A stretch of DNA of 64,000 bases from Simmondsia chinensis (GCA_018398585.1 JAGTTD010000010.1:27754638-27818637); one strand, 5' to 3'. Shown: positions 11,161-23,785, numbered from the stretch's first letter. Notes: generated by a model not told the origin, from the sequence alone. Program-made: numbers and translations.

Positions 11161-11590
11161 CCCAGTGATTATTTCCCTCCGCTATGTTGTTGTTCCTATG
11201 CTCCTATCTACCTTCATCTTCCAGTATGACCGCCTTTCAGTTACATTACACCTTTTTCCTATTCTTCTTGTATCCCTTCTTTCCTGGTCTTTATCAGCCC
11301 ATCGAGGTTCTTTTTCCAGTTGCAGCAGTTTGTAGGTGTGTGTCCAGTCTTGTTCTTGTTGTCCTTTTCCTGTTGTCCCTTGTTGGCTTTTCCTTGATTT
11401 GATATTCTGTACCTCTTTCTGTTTGCGGGGTGTTTTGTGCTAGCTATGTCGAGTTCCCTGGCTTGCACTACAGCTTCGCTGAAAATTATGATCGGTTTTG
11501 CCCCTCTGTTTACATCCACCGTTTGGTAGATCTGATTCCTTGTTTGGATTACCGTGTTCTGTAAGGCATTTCTCGCCACTTATCAGGAAA
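11161..11590 (+). mobile_element. Probable LINE 3' end (decayed)
   Basis: T/C/G-rich sequence (TTGTTCTTGTTGTCC, TTTTGTGCTAGC and similar) ends at a short A-rich tail near 11,586. It has the composition of plant L1 3' untranslated regions and differs sharply from the AT-rich flanks. No domain or target duplication is visible. Confidence 0.35.
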
Positions 11591-12980
11591 AAAACAAACC
11601 ATAACTAAAAAGACTATTATCATAAAAATTCAACATCATAAAGCAATTTTACAATATGCGACTGTTTTCAAATAATAACCAAAAACAAAGAATATATTCA
11701 TTGAACTAATTTCATAATTACTACATACTGCAACTGTAAAATTTAGAAGATCAAATTTAAGCAAATTCACAATCGGGTTCAAGACTAAAGTTACAGTAAA
11801 ATAGTTTCAACCATATCCAAGAGCTAACAAATTAGTGGAAGAAACATAAACCTCATATAAACCAATAAAAATGCATGATGCAAAATCTCTCTTTTGTTTA
11901 AGTGATCAATACTCATTAAGTGAACAAGTACATACATGTATTATTTTTCAAAATTAAAAACATTTACATTTTCTAAATAAATATTATATATGATATCTCA
12001 AAAAATCAAATAAATCACCATTGCTAAAAATTATCCACGGTATAAGTTTGAGGCTATCAAAATATTACAGACATCACACAAGGAGAAACTAGTTTATATT
12101 TGGCTCAATAAATTTGAGCAACTATTTGTACTAAAAATCAAAGGAGCAAATTACTTCATTACAAAATTGTATCTTATATAAGCAAAAAAACTTATAACAC
12201 ATATAAATATATTAATTAGTGAAAAAGTGTACTAAAATATTTTCATGTAGAAATCATCTTTCTATTATGCGACATATATTCAAAGTAATTTAATAATTTT
12301 GTACATTTTTGATACTCAAAGCAAAGTTTTTAAATAGGGTCCTTCATACATAACCACATTTCTTTTGACAACATAAATATTAATATAAAAATTATAAAAA
12401 CTTTAACAATAAAAATTATTAATATCGCTAACAATTAATGCTTAAAAAATCATTACAAAAATAAAACAAGCAAATTTACATGTAATTTCCTCCAAAAGTC
12501 CTTGCAATTTGGGGGGCGCAAGCGGTTGCTTGGGATTATATCTCAGCTTGCTTATGAATTATGATTGGAATGATTCAAAGGAAATCCTTATCCTTCCCAT
12601 TCCTATATGTTTTGTGAGACTCATCGTGAAAAACATATGAAGAAAAAAGTAGTTTTCATCACAATAAGAGGATGACATGGACTCAAAATGAAAAAAAGAG
12701 ATTTTCTTCCATAAAAGGAAAAAAAATTTTCCATAGTACTCATATATATCCTTACTGTTACATCGATTTCAAATGGACCAAGCAAGATTTTCATAAATTT
12801 TTTATTGTGAAATTAACTTCATAAATCAGATTAATTTTTATTATTTTTGTTTTTTGAGAAGTTTGCAGTTAAAAATATTTATTAACAAAATATTTTTGAG
12901 ATAAAAATAGTTTTCTCTAGAGCACTAGGAAAAAGGAGGAGAAAATAAGGGGTAGGAGACACGGAAACAGCGCCCACGTT
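11591..12980. other. AT-rich upstream region of the PLATZ gene
   Basis: Very AT-rich, no open frame of note. It may contain distal regulatory sequence of the PLATZ gene, but I recognise no specific element. Confidence 0.5.
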
Positions 12981-13125
12981 CTGCTCATATCTCACTCCCT
13001 CTATTTTCTTATACTTTTTTCCCCACTTTTTTTTAGCGTTTTTGCCCTTTTTCTCACTCCATCTTGTGGAAAAAAAAAAAACACAAAAAAAAAGAAAAAG
13101 ATTTTTCCCCCCTCTTGTGAGCTTC

Positions 13126-13133
13126 CATAAATA
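13126..13133 (+). promoter_or_regulatory. Candidate TATA box of the PLATZ gene
   Basis: CATAAATA lies about 170 bases upstream of the first candidate start exon, after a C/T- and A-rich tract. Transcription would begin near 13,155-13,165, giving a pyrimidine-rich leader of about 140 bases. Placement is plausible, but the start site is inferred. Confidence 0.45.
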
Positions 13134-13186
13134 CTCCTTATCTTTGGTGCCCTAGAAGACCCTCTTAGCTTTCCTTTACCCTTTGC

Positions 13187-13720
13187 CATCACTTCACTCC
13201 CTTTCTTGATCATCACTTACAAATTCAATTCACTCTTACACCAAACTAACATATTTATTATCCTAAATTCAATTATTCTTCTTTCTTCTAGGTGATCATG
13301 GTATGTTTTTCTTTTTAATCTCTCCCTAATTTTGATAGAAAATTGAATTTAAATGGTACCAATCAGTTATATAAACTGATATGCGTGTATCTATATAGAC
13401 ATCTTGATGTGAATTTGGATGAATTCTTCTATGGTGGGTTTACAGTTTACACACTGTCTCATCACTTTACTCCCTTCAATCTTCACTACCACTTGTGAAT
13501 TCCCTAAAGCATATTTATTTTATATGTTGGCCAAAACCCAATTCTCCTTTCTTGTATCTGATCATGGTATGTCGTATCAATCTATTTAAGTGCTGGTATA
13601 AAATACGCTATATCTATATATATACACATGCACACATGTGTGATGTGAGTTTTGATTAATTTTTTATAACGGTGGATTTATAATTGTACATGTGGATAAA
13701 TTAGGGTTACGGGAGGCCAG
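13187..13720 (+). repeat. Tandem duplication carrying the PLATZ start exon
   Basis: Two imperfect copies, offset by 266 bases. Copy 1 begins near CATCACTTCACTCCC (about 13,189) and has GATCATG|GTATGT at 13,294-13,306. Copy 2 begins near CATCACTTTACTCCC (about 13,455) and has GATCATG|GTATGT at 13,560-13,572. Similarity resumes in the introns downstream (CTATATAGACAT against CTATATATATAC; GGTGGGTTTACAG against GGTGGATTTATAA). Both copies keep the ATG and a consensus donor, so either can supply the first coding exon. Confidence 0.7.
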
Positions 13721-16700
13721 CATGGATGGAAGCTTTGTATGAAGAGAAGTTCTTCATAGGGTGTGGGACTCACGAGACAGCGAAGAAGAACGAGAAGAAC
13801 GTGTTGTGCTTGGATTGTTGTATAAGTATATGCCCACATTGCATCTCCATGCACCGCTTCCATCGCCTGCTTCAAATTCGACGCTATGTGTACCATGATG
13901 TTATTAGGTTGGAAGATCTTGAAAAGCTCATTGATTGCTCTAATGTTCAGGTTAGTGTAATTTCAAGTTTATTTTGTCAAGCATCTGCTTTGAAAAATGC
14001 TATACTAATACCCTAATTATTGCCTAAAACTAAAGTAACATAGTTAATTCTTAATTTATTGTTAAGCAAGTGAGATTTTGGAGGGAGAGGGAAATGGAAT
14101 AAATGACTATTTGTCTCAGCAGCTCAATTTTGATAATATTTATAGATGCAATAAAACCTCAATGACTTTCTTTCTCCATTTTCAGCTTAGCGGAGAGACA
14201 ATTACTTGTTAAGCTTTATCAATTGGACCTCCTTTTACATTTTCATCCAATTTTTTAAATTTGACATTACTTAATCATTTAAATTCGACTATTATATGTG
14301 CACGATTTTGGCTACTAAAGGTTGAAAAGTTGGAGGAAATATGGAGGGTTTATTTAACATAAAAATTATATGACATGATCATATTGCGAATACACAATTT
14401 ATATGAAATTATCTTTTTTGCTTTTTTTTTATTTTTAAGAGTCTATATTCTTTCTTTAAGATTTCTCCTTTTTTAATTATAACATTAAAAAAAATTATAT
14501 GAAACTTGTCATTGCTATTATTCTTTTGCTAAATTAGGTCTTATGGGTAAGCATAATTCACTTTAAATTTGTATATTTTTTTAATAAATATATATGTAGG
14601 ATGCTAATAGAATAAAAATTTTGAATGAAAGGCGTACACAATAAACAGTGCGAAAGTGGTGTTTATAAAGAAGAGGCCGCAGAATAGGCAATTTAAAGGA
14701 GCAGGCAACTATTGCACTTCTTGTGATCGTAGCCTTCAAGAGCCCTTCATCCATTGCTCTCTTGGTTGCAAGGTAATCATTTTTCGTACTTCAATATATT
14801 ATTATTGCATCCACTTAGTACACATATATACAAAATAAGTAATTACTTTTTCAAAAAAATTTTGAATTAATTTCTTGCTTGTTTTGGAGCATGTTTGACG
14901 TTTTTATAAAATTGTAACTTTTTTCTTTATCACCTTATAAAAATCAATTTGTTAAAAAACCTAGTTACGAATAAGCAATTTAGACCACGTTTGGGAAGGT
15001 TTTTTTTTTATTTATTTAAAAAAGCAATTTTGAGTAGCTTTTAACTATTTAACTAGTTAAACAACTAAATTCTGGGTTTGGACAAGATTATAAGCTAGTT
15101 TTCTAAGTAGCTTTTACATATTATTGTTTAGAACTTAATTTTTTAAAAACTATTTAATATTTAGAGTTTAGAATTTAACTTTTGACATGTAATAATTAAA
15201 TTACTAACATAGCTTTCTATGATACACTGGCTTTTTCATTTTTACTGATATTAAGTTACTTTTAGAGTTGGAATTGTAGTTGAATGCTAAAAAAGATTAA
15301 ATTCATTAATTCAAATTGGCTTCACTAAATATTATCATGTTTTAATTAAATTTTTTTTTTCTACTCTTGCGGGTTTTATTGTGCTCCGCTTCGGTGGGTG
15401 CTCAGGTTTATACAGAGTGTTGTCTCTATAATTGAAAAAAATATAATATATTAATCTATTGCACTTATAAATGTTAAATGTTATATCAAGTATGGACAAA
15501 CTTTTTATAGTCATGACATTTTTTTAACTTTTAATATTTTTTTTTATATCCATATATGGAATTTCACATAGCCTGCAACAACTAGTTCATCAAATACTTG
15601 AGTTACTTATTTATTCGTCAGCTAAAGGCTAATAGCTAATCATTTAGCTACCTGCTAACAATTATGAGTTATACGCTTATAGCTAACAGTTCTTGTGAGT
15701 AATTAATTATCTTTTTTTAATTATAAGGTAAAATATTTTTCTAACAAAAAGTTCAAAATTTTACGCTTTTAATTCTGTTTGAAAAAAGAAACTTTATTTC
15801 TTGCTTTTCTCTTGCCAAATATATATATTTTTTTATACCATTTAAAAGTATACATATATACATTGACCCAACACTTATATAGACTAAATAATCGTTTTCC
15901 CTTAAAAAATAATATTTTCCTATTCCACAGCACAATCAAAGAGGCTTTTAAACTTAGACAAAATTATATAAAAGTGATTAAATAATTAATATTTTTATTG
16001 GAAGTCGAAGATTATTGATCTTCACAATATTATCATCGAACTGATGAGTTACTGCGATCGATGCCATTGATTTTTTTTTTTTTTTAATGTTTATTTCCAA
16101 TATAATGAATATTTTCTGGGTCTCTAGATAAAATTTCAAATGGGACCTTTTTCATATGCAACCAATTATAAAAATTTAATAATAAAGCGTATTAGAAATT
16201 GGTACTTTAAAAACTATAATTTCTAAAGTTTAAATGCTTCAAACGATTACTTGGGATGCTTGGGTTATGTCCAGCCATGATTAGCTTAGATTACCAAATG
16301 AAAGATAAATGATTCTAGGCTATAATTCAACTTTTATGTATCCGCATTTAACTTAATTTCTTCATTCAAAGTAAGTGCATCTTTCTAAGAATCTCATCGA
16401 ACCATTGTTTGATATTACTAAGTGTCTGTTCAACAAGTTATCAAGTTTTTCTGAGCATTTGGTTAATATATAGAACGCTTTTTAAAGAAAGTAACATTCA
16501 TTATTTTTTAAAAGGTAGAAAATTAGTAATTTTTTTCTTGAATGCAAAATTCTCAATAAAATTTAAAATTTATTAAAACAAAAATATTTGTGCTCATAAT
16601 GCGAAAGAAGTGGTTCCAAAAAAAGTAAAAAATAAAAAAATAATAATAATATTACAGTGAAATAAACCTTAAATAAAGGTACTTTTTAGTTCAAAAAGTA

Positions 16701-18340
16701 CCAAAACTATATGTTTTCAAATTTATTTGTCTATAATTGTTTTTTCAGTATTACCATGTACTTGTTTGAAATCAAATGGCTTCTTTTAAAATTGATAATA
16801 TATAGAAATTATGAATTGTGATAATGAAATTATGAATTGTCATTATTTGATCAATATTCATGATTTATCTTATTTGCTAAATATATGTCTCTTTCTCGTA
16901 CCATTTTCCTTTTGTAATCCTAGGTTTTGAAGAAGCAAAAAGCATATATTTTGATTTTCAATTTTTTAAGACTGCGTTTAATATGGGGAAAATTTGATTA
17001 TAGGGCGTTGTTTTCCCTTTTCCTTAGCTTGGCACATAAGTAGTAAACCAAACATTATTCACTAACGAAAATATTTTACCTCTTTTAGTGGTCTGTGATT
17101 TCCTTTGTAAAAAGAGGTATGGCATCAACCTGAGTGAATATGAATTTTTTCTACAAAGTTCTAATTTTTTCGCCCAAGTTTGAAGTCAATATCATAAAGT
17201 TTGAGTGTTTATTAACTAAAACTCAGAGCTAGACAACAAACTGATAAATGTCTAAAATGCCAAACCACATATCGTTGTAGATAATACCAGTATGATCTAT
17301 TCATGTGATAAACTAGTAAATCCTTTTTAGTCGAATAAACTAGTTAATCTAGTTTGCATGGAAAATACTTTCCTTAAAAATACTTTTCCATAGAAAATAC
17401 TTTCCTATAGAAGAAGTTTTTCTTTCCACTTAGCAGAGCCTTAGTTTCCAATATCCATCCAATTATTTTTAAAATTGAAAAACATCAAAAACAAGAAAAA
17501 GATTATTTTCAAAGCAAGAAATTTTTTTTTTTTTTTTCCAAAGACTACTGAAAATAAAAAATAACCCCAAACAAGCTCTTAGATGTAGAAAACAACTAAA
17601 GAAAATGAACAAAAAGTATAATATATTTCATAAATACAAAAAAGGCCAACATGTTTGGAATAGAAAAGAAGAATTATGGTTTAGCTATCATCTATCTGCA
17701 AGAAAAGATTGTGATGCCAAAATTTTTACATAAACTTTTATGATTTACTGTATAACAAAATAAAAATAAAAATCATGATACTGTTATTAATATCATAATC
17801 TGTTTTCTAATGATCAATAGTTATATCCAAGAATATCATAATCTGTTTTCTAATGATCAATAGTTATATCCAAGTCTCTTTGCTTAAAAATAAGAATCAT
17901 GTTGCCTATCTTTTTTACTTTTTCATACCCATATCTTAGTCTTAAATTATATCTTTAATGATAATGTTTTTTATTGAAAATTTCATTTGTAGGTGGACTT
18001 TGTGTTGAAACATTACAAGGATTTAACACCATACCTAAGGACATGCAAGACACTTCAACTAAGCCCCGACTTCTTGTACCCTCAAGACATGCTTGACGAT
18101 GACACAACCAACGAGACGCCTCACTCGACCATAGTTGACTGCGACGAGCCCATGAGCTCGTCCTCTGGCTCGTCAAGGTCCGAGACTATGAACATTTCTT
18201 GCACAGAAATAGTCAGAAAGAAGCGAAGTGGACTCTACGTTTGTGGAAGATCAGCGAGTAATTACAAGGTGTCTGATGAAGACATGGCCACGAGCATGAA
18301 CAGAAGGAAAGGCATTCCTCACAGATCTCCATTATGTTAA
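13298..18340 (+). CDS. PLATZ zinc-binding transcription factor (4 exons)
   Basis: Encodes a plant AT-rich sequence- and zinc-binding (PLATZ) protein of about 245 residues, a nuclear DNA-binding factor; members of the family repress A/T-rich promoters or work with RNA polymerase III. Coding exons: the ATG alone (13,298-13,300, or its duplicate at 13,564-13,566), then 13,705-13,950, 14,632-14,772 and 17,993-18,340, all in phase 0 with GT-AG borders. The protein starts MGYGRPAWMEALYEEKFF. The first zinc motif is CGTH...CLDC...CPHC...HRFH (about residues 20-56), followed by YVYHDVIRLEDLEKLIDCS. The second is CTSC-x10-CSLGC in exon 3. Exon 4 has a serine-rich stretch and ends with the family-typical RKKRSGLYVCGRSA and NRRKGIPHRSPLC. 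Length and motifs are complete, so it is probably functional. A start at the in-frame ATG at 13,726 is possible but would lose the conserved GRPAW. Confidence 0.93.
14773..17992 (+). other. Large intron 3 of the PLATZ gene
   Basis: A 3.2-kb AT-rich intron, unusually long for this family in small genomes. About 15,355-15,440 has a T/G-rich patch resembling a LINE 3' end, ending in a short A run. A perfect 43-bp tandem duplication lies at 17,789-17,874, near the acceptor. No coding sequence on either strand is recognisable. Confidence 0.75.
17789..17874. repeat. Perfect 43-bp tandem duplication
   Basis: The unit beginning AATATCATAATCTG and ending TATATCCAAG occurs twice without mismatch (17,789-17,831 and 17,832-17,874). 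The identity points to a recent duplication inside the PLATZ intron. Confidence 0.9.
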
Positions 18341-18371
18341 AAAAAAAAAAAGGAGGAAAACTGAAAGTCCA

Positions 18372-18377
18372 AATAAA
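18372..18377 (+). terminator. Candidate poly(A) signal of the PLATZ gene
   Basis: AATAAA 32 bases after the stop codon, followed by T-rich sequence at 18,391-18,408 as expected downstream of plant poly(A) sites. Confidence 0.5.
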
Positions 18378-20732
18378 ATCAATAATCCTCTTTTTTTTTT
18401 TTTTTTTCCTTAAATCCGTCTTTAATTTTTTTTTCGTTTCCTATTTTATCTATTATGTTTTTTAGATTAAATTTGATTCACTACTTCAAAAAAAAAATAA
18501 AATAAAATAAAATAAAAATGTTATTAATATCATTTCCATATATCAATAGTCCTCTTCCACCTCGGTTTAAGTTAATTAATCAGTTGGTCGGGCAATTTGT
18601 CTTAATGGTATCACGTGATGTGCTAATTCCAAGTTATATGTGTTTTATTTTATTTTATTTTTGTACATTTTTCAATGTGCTTCATGTTTAGGTCATAGTA
18701 ATAATATTAGGTTTTTTTTTTTTTTTTTTTTGTGCGATACACATAAATTGTTTTTATTTGATACATTATATTATTTTTAAATAAATGTATCATAACAGAT
18801 GGTTCATAGGTCATTAAATTTTTATTTGAACTCGACTCTACAGACCGACCTTCTAACTCAAGATTTGCTACGACTCTTGTCTGACCGATTTGACCCGTTA
18901 TACTTGAGTATAGATGGTCTAACTTGATTTAACTTGTCCAAGGTGCTTTATTATGGCATTTATAAATTATTGGCTTTTTTTCCTTTTTTTTCTATAATAG
19001 GAGAATTATGACTTTGATGACTTGTTCTTGAGTTTTTTTTTTTCCTGATTTTTTTTCATGAAAAACTAACAACACCCTTCAGAAACCTAGAAAATGGAGT
19101 TTGGGGAGTTTTGAGAGAGGGAAAACTTTTCTACAATATATAGTGATTAATAATTCAATGTTCTTGTGCTGAATGGTGAATTAATTAATTGTGCTTATGC
19201 ATTGGTTATATATATATATATACACTTCGGGGTGGTTCTTTTATTGAATATTACAAGTTAAATATGATCATGCATTTAGGTATAAGTAGGTCAAGGCGAG
19301 CCAAAGTGAGCATATCCTTCTTTAAACTCTTGTTCATAAGTCTTTATAGAACTCTAGTTTGAATTCAAGTAGAGCCTATATTGGCTTTTGAATTGAGTTA
19401 ATAAACTAGGTACACCTAATATTTTGCTTGACTCAATTTGCTACTCTAATCGAGTATAGTCAAGCTCATTGTCCGACCAATGTCGTTATCAATTAAGCTA
19501 TGCAAACTACTAATGAGTCATTATTCATCCTTATTAAGCTCTTAATAAGTTTTTAACAAATTGTTCCTGAAAATTAAGAAACAAAAATACCTCATGCTCC
19601 TAGATCAAACATAACTGGAGATCAAACATAAATAGTTTATCGAACACGTGATTCCATTATACCCTAGTATGCATGACATTGAATAGACTCACATATCTAT
19701 GCATGGTGTGGGTTCCCATTCATGCATCTTATATTACATACTTCCATACGTGCATGCATAGTATCACATGCATTGATTCCCCGTGAGTATGTGTAAAATC
19801 AATACACAAAATTCGTGCCCCATCCCTTCAACCAATCTAGAACTTAAGGGTCCTAACATTTATATTACATATTACATAAAATATATTTTAAATTTTAATA
19901 TTAGTTCAGTGAATAGATTGAATAAATAAATAAGCATAAACCTTCAACATCCAATATTATGATGATGTTAATATTTTTAAATAATTATAATGAACTATAA
20001 AATTTCAAAATGGCAGTTGCGTCAATTTTCATTCAAATCCCGACATTAGACTTACTAATTTTAGGGAGTGTTTCTCATTTAGTTATTGTGATATTTGAAC
20101 ATTTATCTCTTAAATATTTGAGATTTTAAAATATATAATGAGGTATTTTGAGGTCTCATAATATTATCGCTTATATAACCGAATTTTAAATTTTATCATT
20201 CAAGTATTCTCTATAAAAATTTTGACGGATATTTTGCTGAAAATCATTGACATGGAACATGATTAAATTGACATGTAGATTTCCTCTGTCAAACTTTGAC
20301 ATTTTTTAACTTAAAAAATTGCTAATATGACATGTGATTTTAGCAATACATGTATCTTTCATCAAAATGTAGTGAACTTCAATCCTGATTTGTTGAATTT
20401 TTGTAGAAAAATGATATAGATCATGATTATATTATCATAATCATGAACTATATCACTAGTTCTTGGTGATGATTGGCCATATTCTGACAAAACTTCACCG
20501 GATTTCGAAGTGATATACTTAGGTGATAAAATTTTAAAAACTCGGGATAATATATATATTAGCCTCGTATAAACAAACTGTAAAACAAGAATACGCGTCA
20601 ATCTATAGGGGGGTAGACAACAAGTGGGTAGAGTGAGTAAAGCGGGTGAGGATTTACCTCGTACCCTCATCCTCTTTACCTCCCATTACTTAATTTCCAA
20701 ACAATGGGGCTGGGATACTAAAAATGAGAGGG
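18378..20732. other. AT-rich region downstream of PLATZ, no gene seen
   Basis: Contains AAAAT/TTTTA pentamer runs (about 18,490-18,516 and 18,643-18,661), T runs and a short TA run (19,209-19,221). No convincing gene or transposon was recognised. Confidence 0.5.
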
Positions 20733-21037
20733 AAAGAGGCCATATGTAAGGATATCTTCCGACTAGTCATGAATTGAGATATACTACAATTGAATATCAT
20801 CCTAAACATAATTTTCATGAACACTGTGAAAATTAGCATCTACATGCTTAGTGTAATTTTGGGCCACAAATTCACCAAGAGGTAAGGAAAGAGACCCTCC
20901 GTAAAAATGTCTTCCAACTAGTCATGAGTTGAGATATACCACACTTGAATATCACCTTAAACATGTTTTTCATGAACACTGTGAAAACCAACATTTGCAT
21001 GCTTGGTGTCATTATGGGCCACAAATTCACCGAGCGA
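20733..21037 (-). repeat. Tandem duplication of copia RNase H tail
   Basis: Two copies of about 150 bases (20,733-20,877 and 20,888-21,037) share CATGAACACTGTGAAAA and GGGCCACAAATTCACC, and diverge by roughly 15-20 percent by eye. Both encode the same C-terminal RNase H segment. Confidence 0.75.
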
Positions 21038-22347
21038 CAGGTTGCAAAGTTATTACAGCGAAGGTCAATTCAGACGCCAATGAACCAACTAATGTCACTC
21101 AAATGATGATGGGTCTAATAAATGCGCCCCACAGAATAAGCCAAGGCCAAATACTTCGACTACTTCATGGCTCACTTGGAAACCATGGGTTGTTTTTTGG
21201 CTTTCTAAGAAATCACACTCGGTTAAAAAAAGTTGTGTAGTCAAAGGTTGCGCGTGCATTATGAAGACAAGCCCCAATCTGCATCAACATATATCGTGAT
21301 GCATTAATTGAAGGATTCGCTTGACAACCCGTTAGTGGGTTTGCTGGGATCATGCATGAACTTACTCGAAAGGTTAACATAAATGGAAATATTTGGTTGA
21401 GTAAAGTGAGATACTAAAGTGCATTGAAGACACTAGGACAGACAGCTAGGTAAACTAGTAAGTGTTTCTAGCACAATGGGGGAGACTAGTTTGGAGAGGA
21501 GGAGAAATCAGTTCAACATGGATCATATAAAAATGGGCTAGCAATTCAGTGATGTATTTGTATCGAGAGATGAAGAGAGTACCGGGTGTACCCATGCTTC
21601 ATGTCCCAGAAACTTGTGTGGATCACTAAGAACTTTCGTGGCAAGTTGAGAAGAAAGACCACCTAAAAGAGCAGAAATAGGGTTTTGATTGCCATCATTA
21701 ATTATGACGCCATCAATATAAGTACGAAAAAACACAATGCCTTGACTCATGTGATAGATAAAAAGTAGGGGGCCAACGTGTGAGCACCAAAAGCCAAACC
21801 CAACTAAATCAGTGCTAAGGTGCTCAAACTAAGCTCAAAGTGTCTATTTTAGGCCATTGATAAACTTGAGCATGAGATACATGTGACTTAGGAAGGTAGG
21901 ATGAATGAAACCATAAGGTTTCTTCATGTCAACTCCCGTATGAAGAAGCTATGTAAGAACACGTTCCTAACATCGAGTTGGCGGATCATTTATGAGAGGA
22001 TAAGAGTAAGGGAAAGCATGAGCATCACTACGCTGATGTTGATAACTAGGATGAAGGTATTGTGGTAATCTTTGTTTGGTTGTTGGTTGAAATAACTACA
22101 CCGCGGACCATATACTTCAATTTATATTTGTGGAAGCAACCATGGAGGTTCCTGTATGGGGCATAAGGGCTACGATTCTAGGTGTGCTTAATGATACAAA
22201 CATTGAGCAAATCTGATATACTATCCCACCATCTTAAGTCCTTGACTGCGTGAGAGGAATAGGCGGGCTCAAGAAATATGGCAAGGGCTGATAAACGGAG
22301 GGGATAGAAAGGCTTGTGAACACTAGAATTAGACTGAGTGATCATAG
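20733..22347 (-). pseudogene. Ty1/copia pol, RT and RNase H portion (decayed)
   Basis: Minus-strand reading shows copia reverse transcriptase (FIYHMSQGIVFFRTYIDG near 21,740, where the catalytic YVDD has become YIDG; then LSSQLATKVLSDPHKFLGHE). An RNase H region follows (about 21,400-21,050; DADWG-like and SSTEAEY-like remains in shifting frames). The RNase H tail (about 21,037-20,733) has THD...EDIFTEGLF in place of the usual STHDQLADIFTKGL. Many stops and frameshifts make this an old relic. The upstream portions of the same pol lie at 37,719-38,704 and 61,322-61,477, separated by later insertions. Confidence 0.75.
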
Positions 22348-22555
22348 TGTTGGAAACATATTTTAAAAATATTTTTCAAATTGACTAGAGCAGGTGCAGC
22401 AAAAAATGAACTTAAAATTCTTAATTTTAAATCTGAAGCCATGATCTATTTAAATTATTTAATTAAATCTAGATCTTACTCTAATAAGTCCAAAATATGA
22501 CAAACGAAAAACGTCGAATAAAACAAGTTTAAACATATATAAACATAGTATGCGG

Positions 22556-22665
22556 CAACAACAACAACAATAGTCCTAGTGCCTCAAGGGGGAGGAGTAG
22601 GATGTACGCAGCCTTACCCTATCAGGGTGAGACCCTGACGAGAGACTGTTTTCGATGACCTCGAA
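22556..22665 (-). mobile_element. TS-like SINE with (TTG)n tail
   Basis: On the minus strand this has a box B-like GGTTCGAGGTC, then GGCTGCGTACATCC and CCTTGAGGCAC, and ends in four to five TTG repeats: the organisation of the tobacco TS-type SINE. It lies at the edge of a larger insertion in the LTR. Confidence 0.75.
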
Positions 22666-22852
22666 CCTTTAAAAAGATTTTTTAAAAGCCTGTATTGAGC
22701 ATGTATGGAGCATGTAAGCATGAAAGCATGTAGGCATATAATCAAATACTCGGATTGGCATGTAAGCATGTAACTATGTATGTATGCAAGGGAGCATAGG
22801 GAGCAAGGAGACACAATGCAAGCAAATAAAGAGAATAGAGCGTCCAGGGAGT

Positions 22853-22855
<3 letters not shown>

Positions 22856-22887
<32 letters not shown>
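22856..22887. repeat. (GA)n microsatellite
   Basis: An uninterrupted GA dinucleotide run of about 30 bases between the SINE and the RTE fragments. Confidence 0.9.
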
Positions 22888-22890
<3 letters not shown>

Positions 22891-22929
22891 GGATAGTGCA
22901 CCCAATATCAGACAGATCCTAGAAGTTCT

Positions 22930-23785
22930 AATTGGCCATCATACACCCATGTTGTGTGTATGTATATGAGTATACAAGCAGCCTACGGGTGCTCGAGGCT
23001 CCTGTACTACTAAATCGGTCACCCCTAAACTAATCCCACACTTAGCTCTAAACTAAGGCCATTTCTTTATTTAGATTGGAGTGGGCAAGGTCCTGTCAAA
23101 TTGTCTCTAGCCAATTCCTATTTTTTATTTCTTATTTCTTATTTCTAATTTGTTCAGCCTCTTCCCCTCTATAATATGGGGTTTTCTCCTCTCCTTACAG
23201 GAGCCATAGTGAGTCTTCCCTCGACTTTTCATTGGCCGGCCTCTACCTCTCTTTTTATTTTCGATTTGTCTCCATCCACCCTAGGACCACTGAGCCACTC
23301 ACCCAACGCCATGCTGCGTACATACAACCAGTCAAACATGCATCCTCGTGATATACGAGTGTTCGATTCTCCTACACCATTATATCGGTTATGCCAATAC
23401 TAATCCTCCACTGAGCTCTATCTATGGTCATCTCCTCGTTTAGGTTAATGTAGGCGAGGTCCTATTGAATTGTCTCCGTCCAGCCCTTCTTTGGCCGTCC
23501 TCCCCCTCTTTTCCCATCTATAATATGGAGTTGTTCGCACCTCCTAACAGGGGCATCGGTGGGTCTTCTCTTAATAGGTCCAAGCCACTTCAGCCGTTGC
23601 TCCCTGAGCTTATCCTGTATCGGTACGACACCTAATTTACTTCTTATAACGTCATTTCTAATCCTGTCCTTCCTTGTGTGTCCACTTCATCTGTGCCACT
23701 TTATCTTCTGCATGTGATGACCCTTTACTGGCCAGCATTCTGCCCCGTAGGATATGGTCAGTCTCACTACCATCTTGTGGAATAA
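22930..23785 (-). pseudogene. RTE-type LINE 3' portion, duplicated in tandem
   Basis: Minus-strand reading from about 23,770 gives YGAECWPVKGHHMQK, SGHTRKDRIRN, REQRLKWLGPIKRRPTDAPV and GRPKKGW: the C-terminal end of plant RTE-clade LINE polyproteins. The same 3' end occurs again at about 22,930-23,290 (both copies share GGCGAGGTCCTATTGAATTG or close variants, and TATAATATGG followed by TTCTCCTCTCCTTACAGG-like text). Both lack the reverse transcriptase core and carry stops, so they are relics. Confidence 0.75.
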
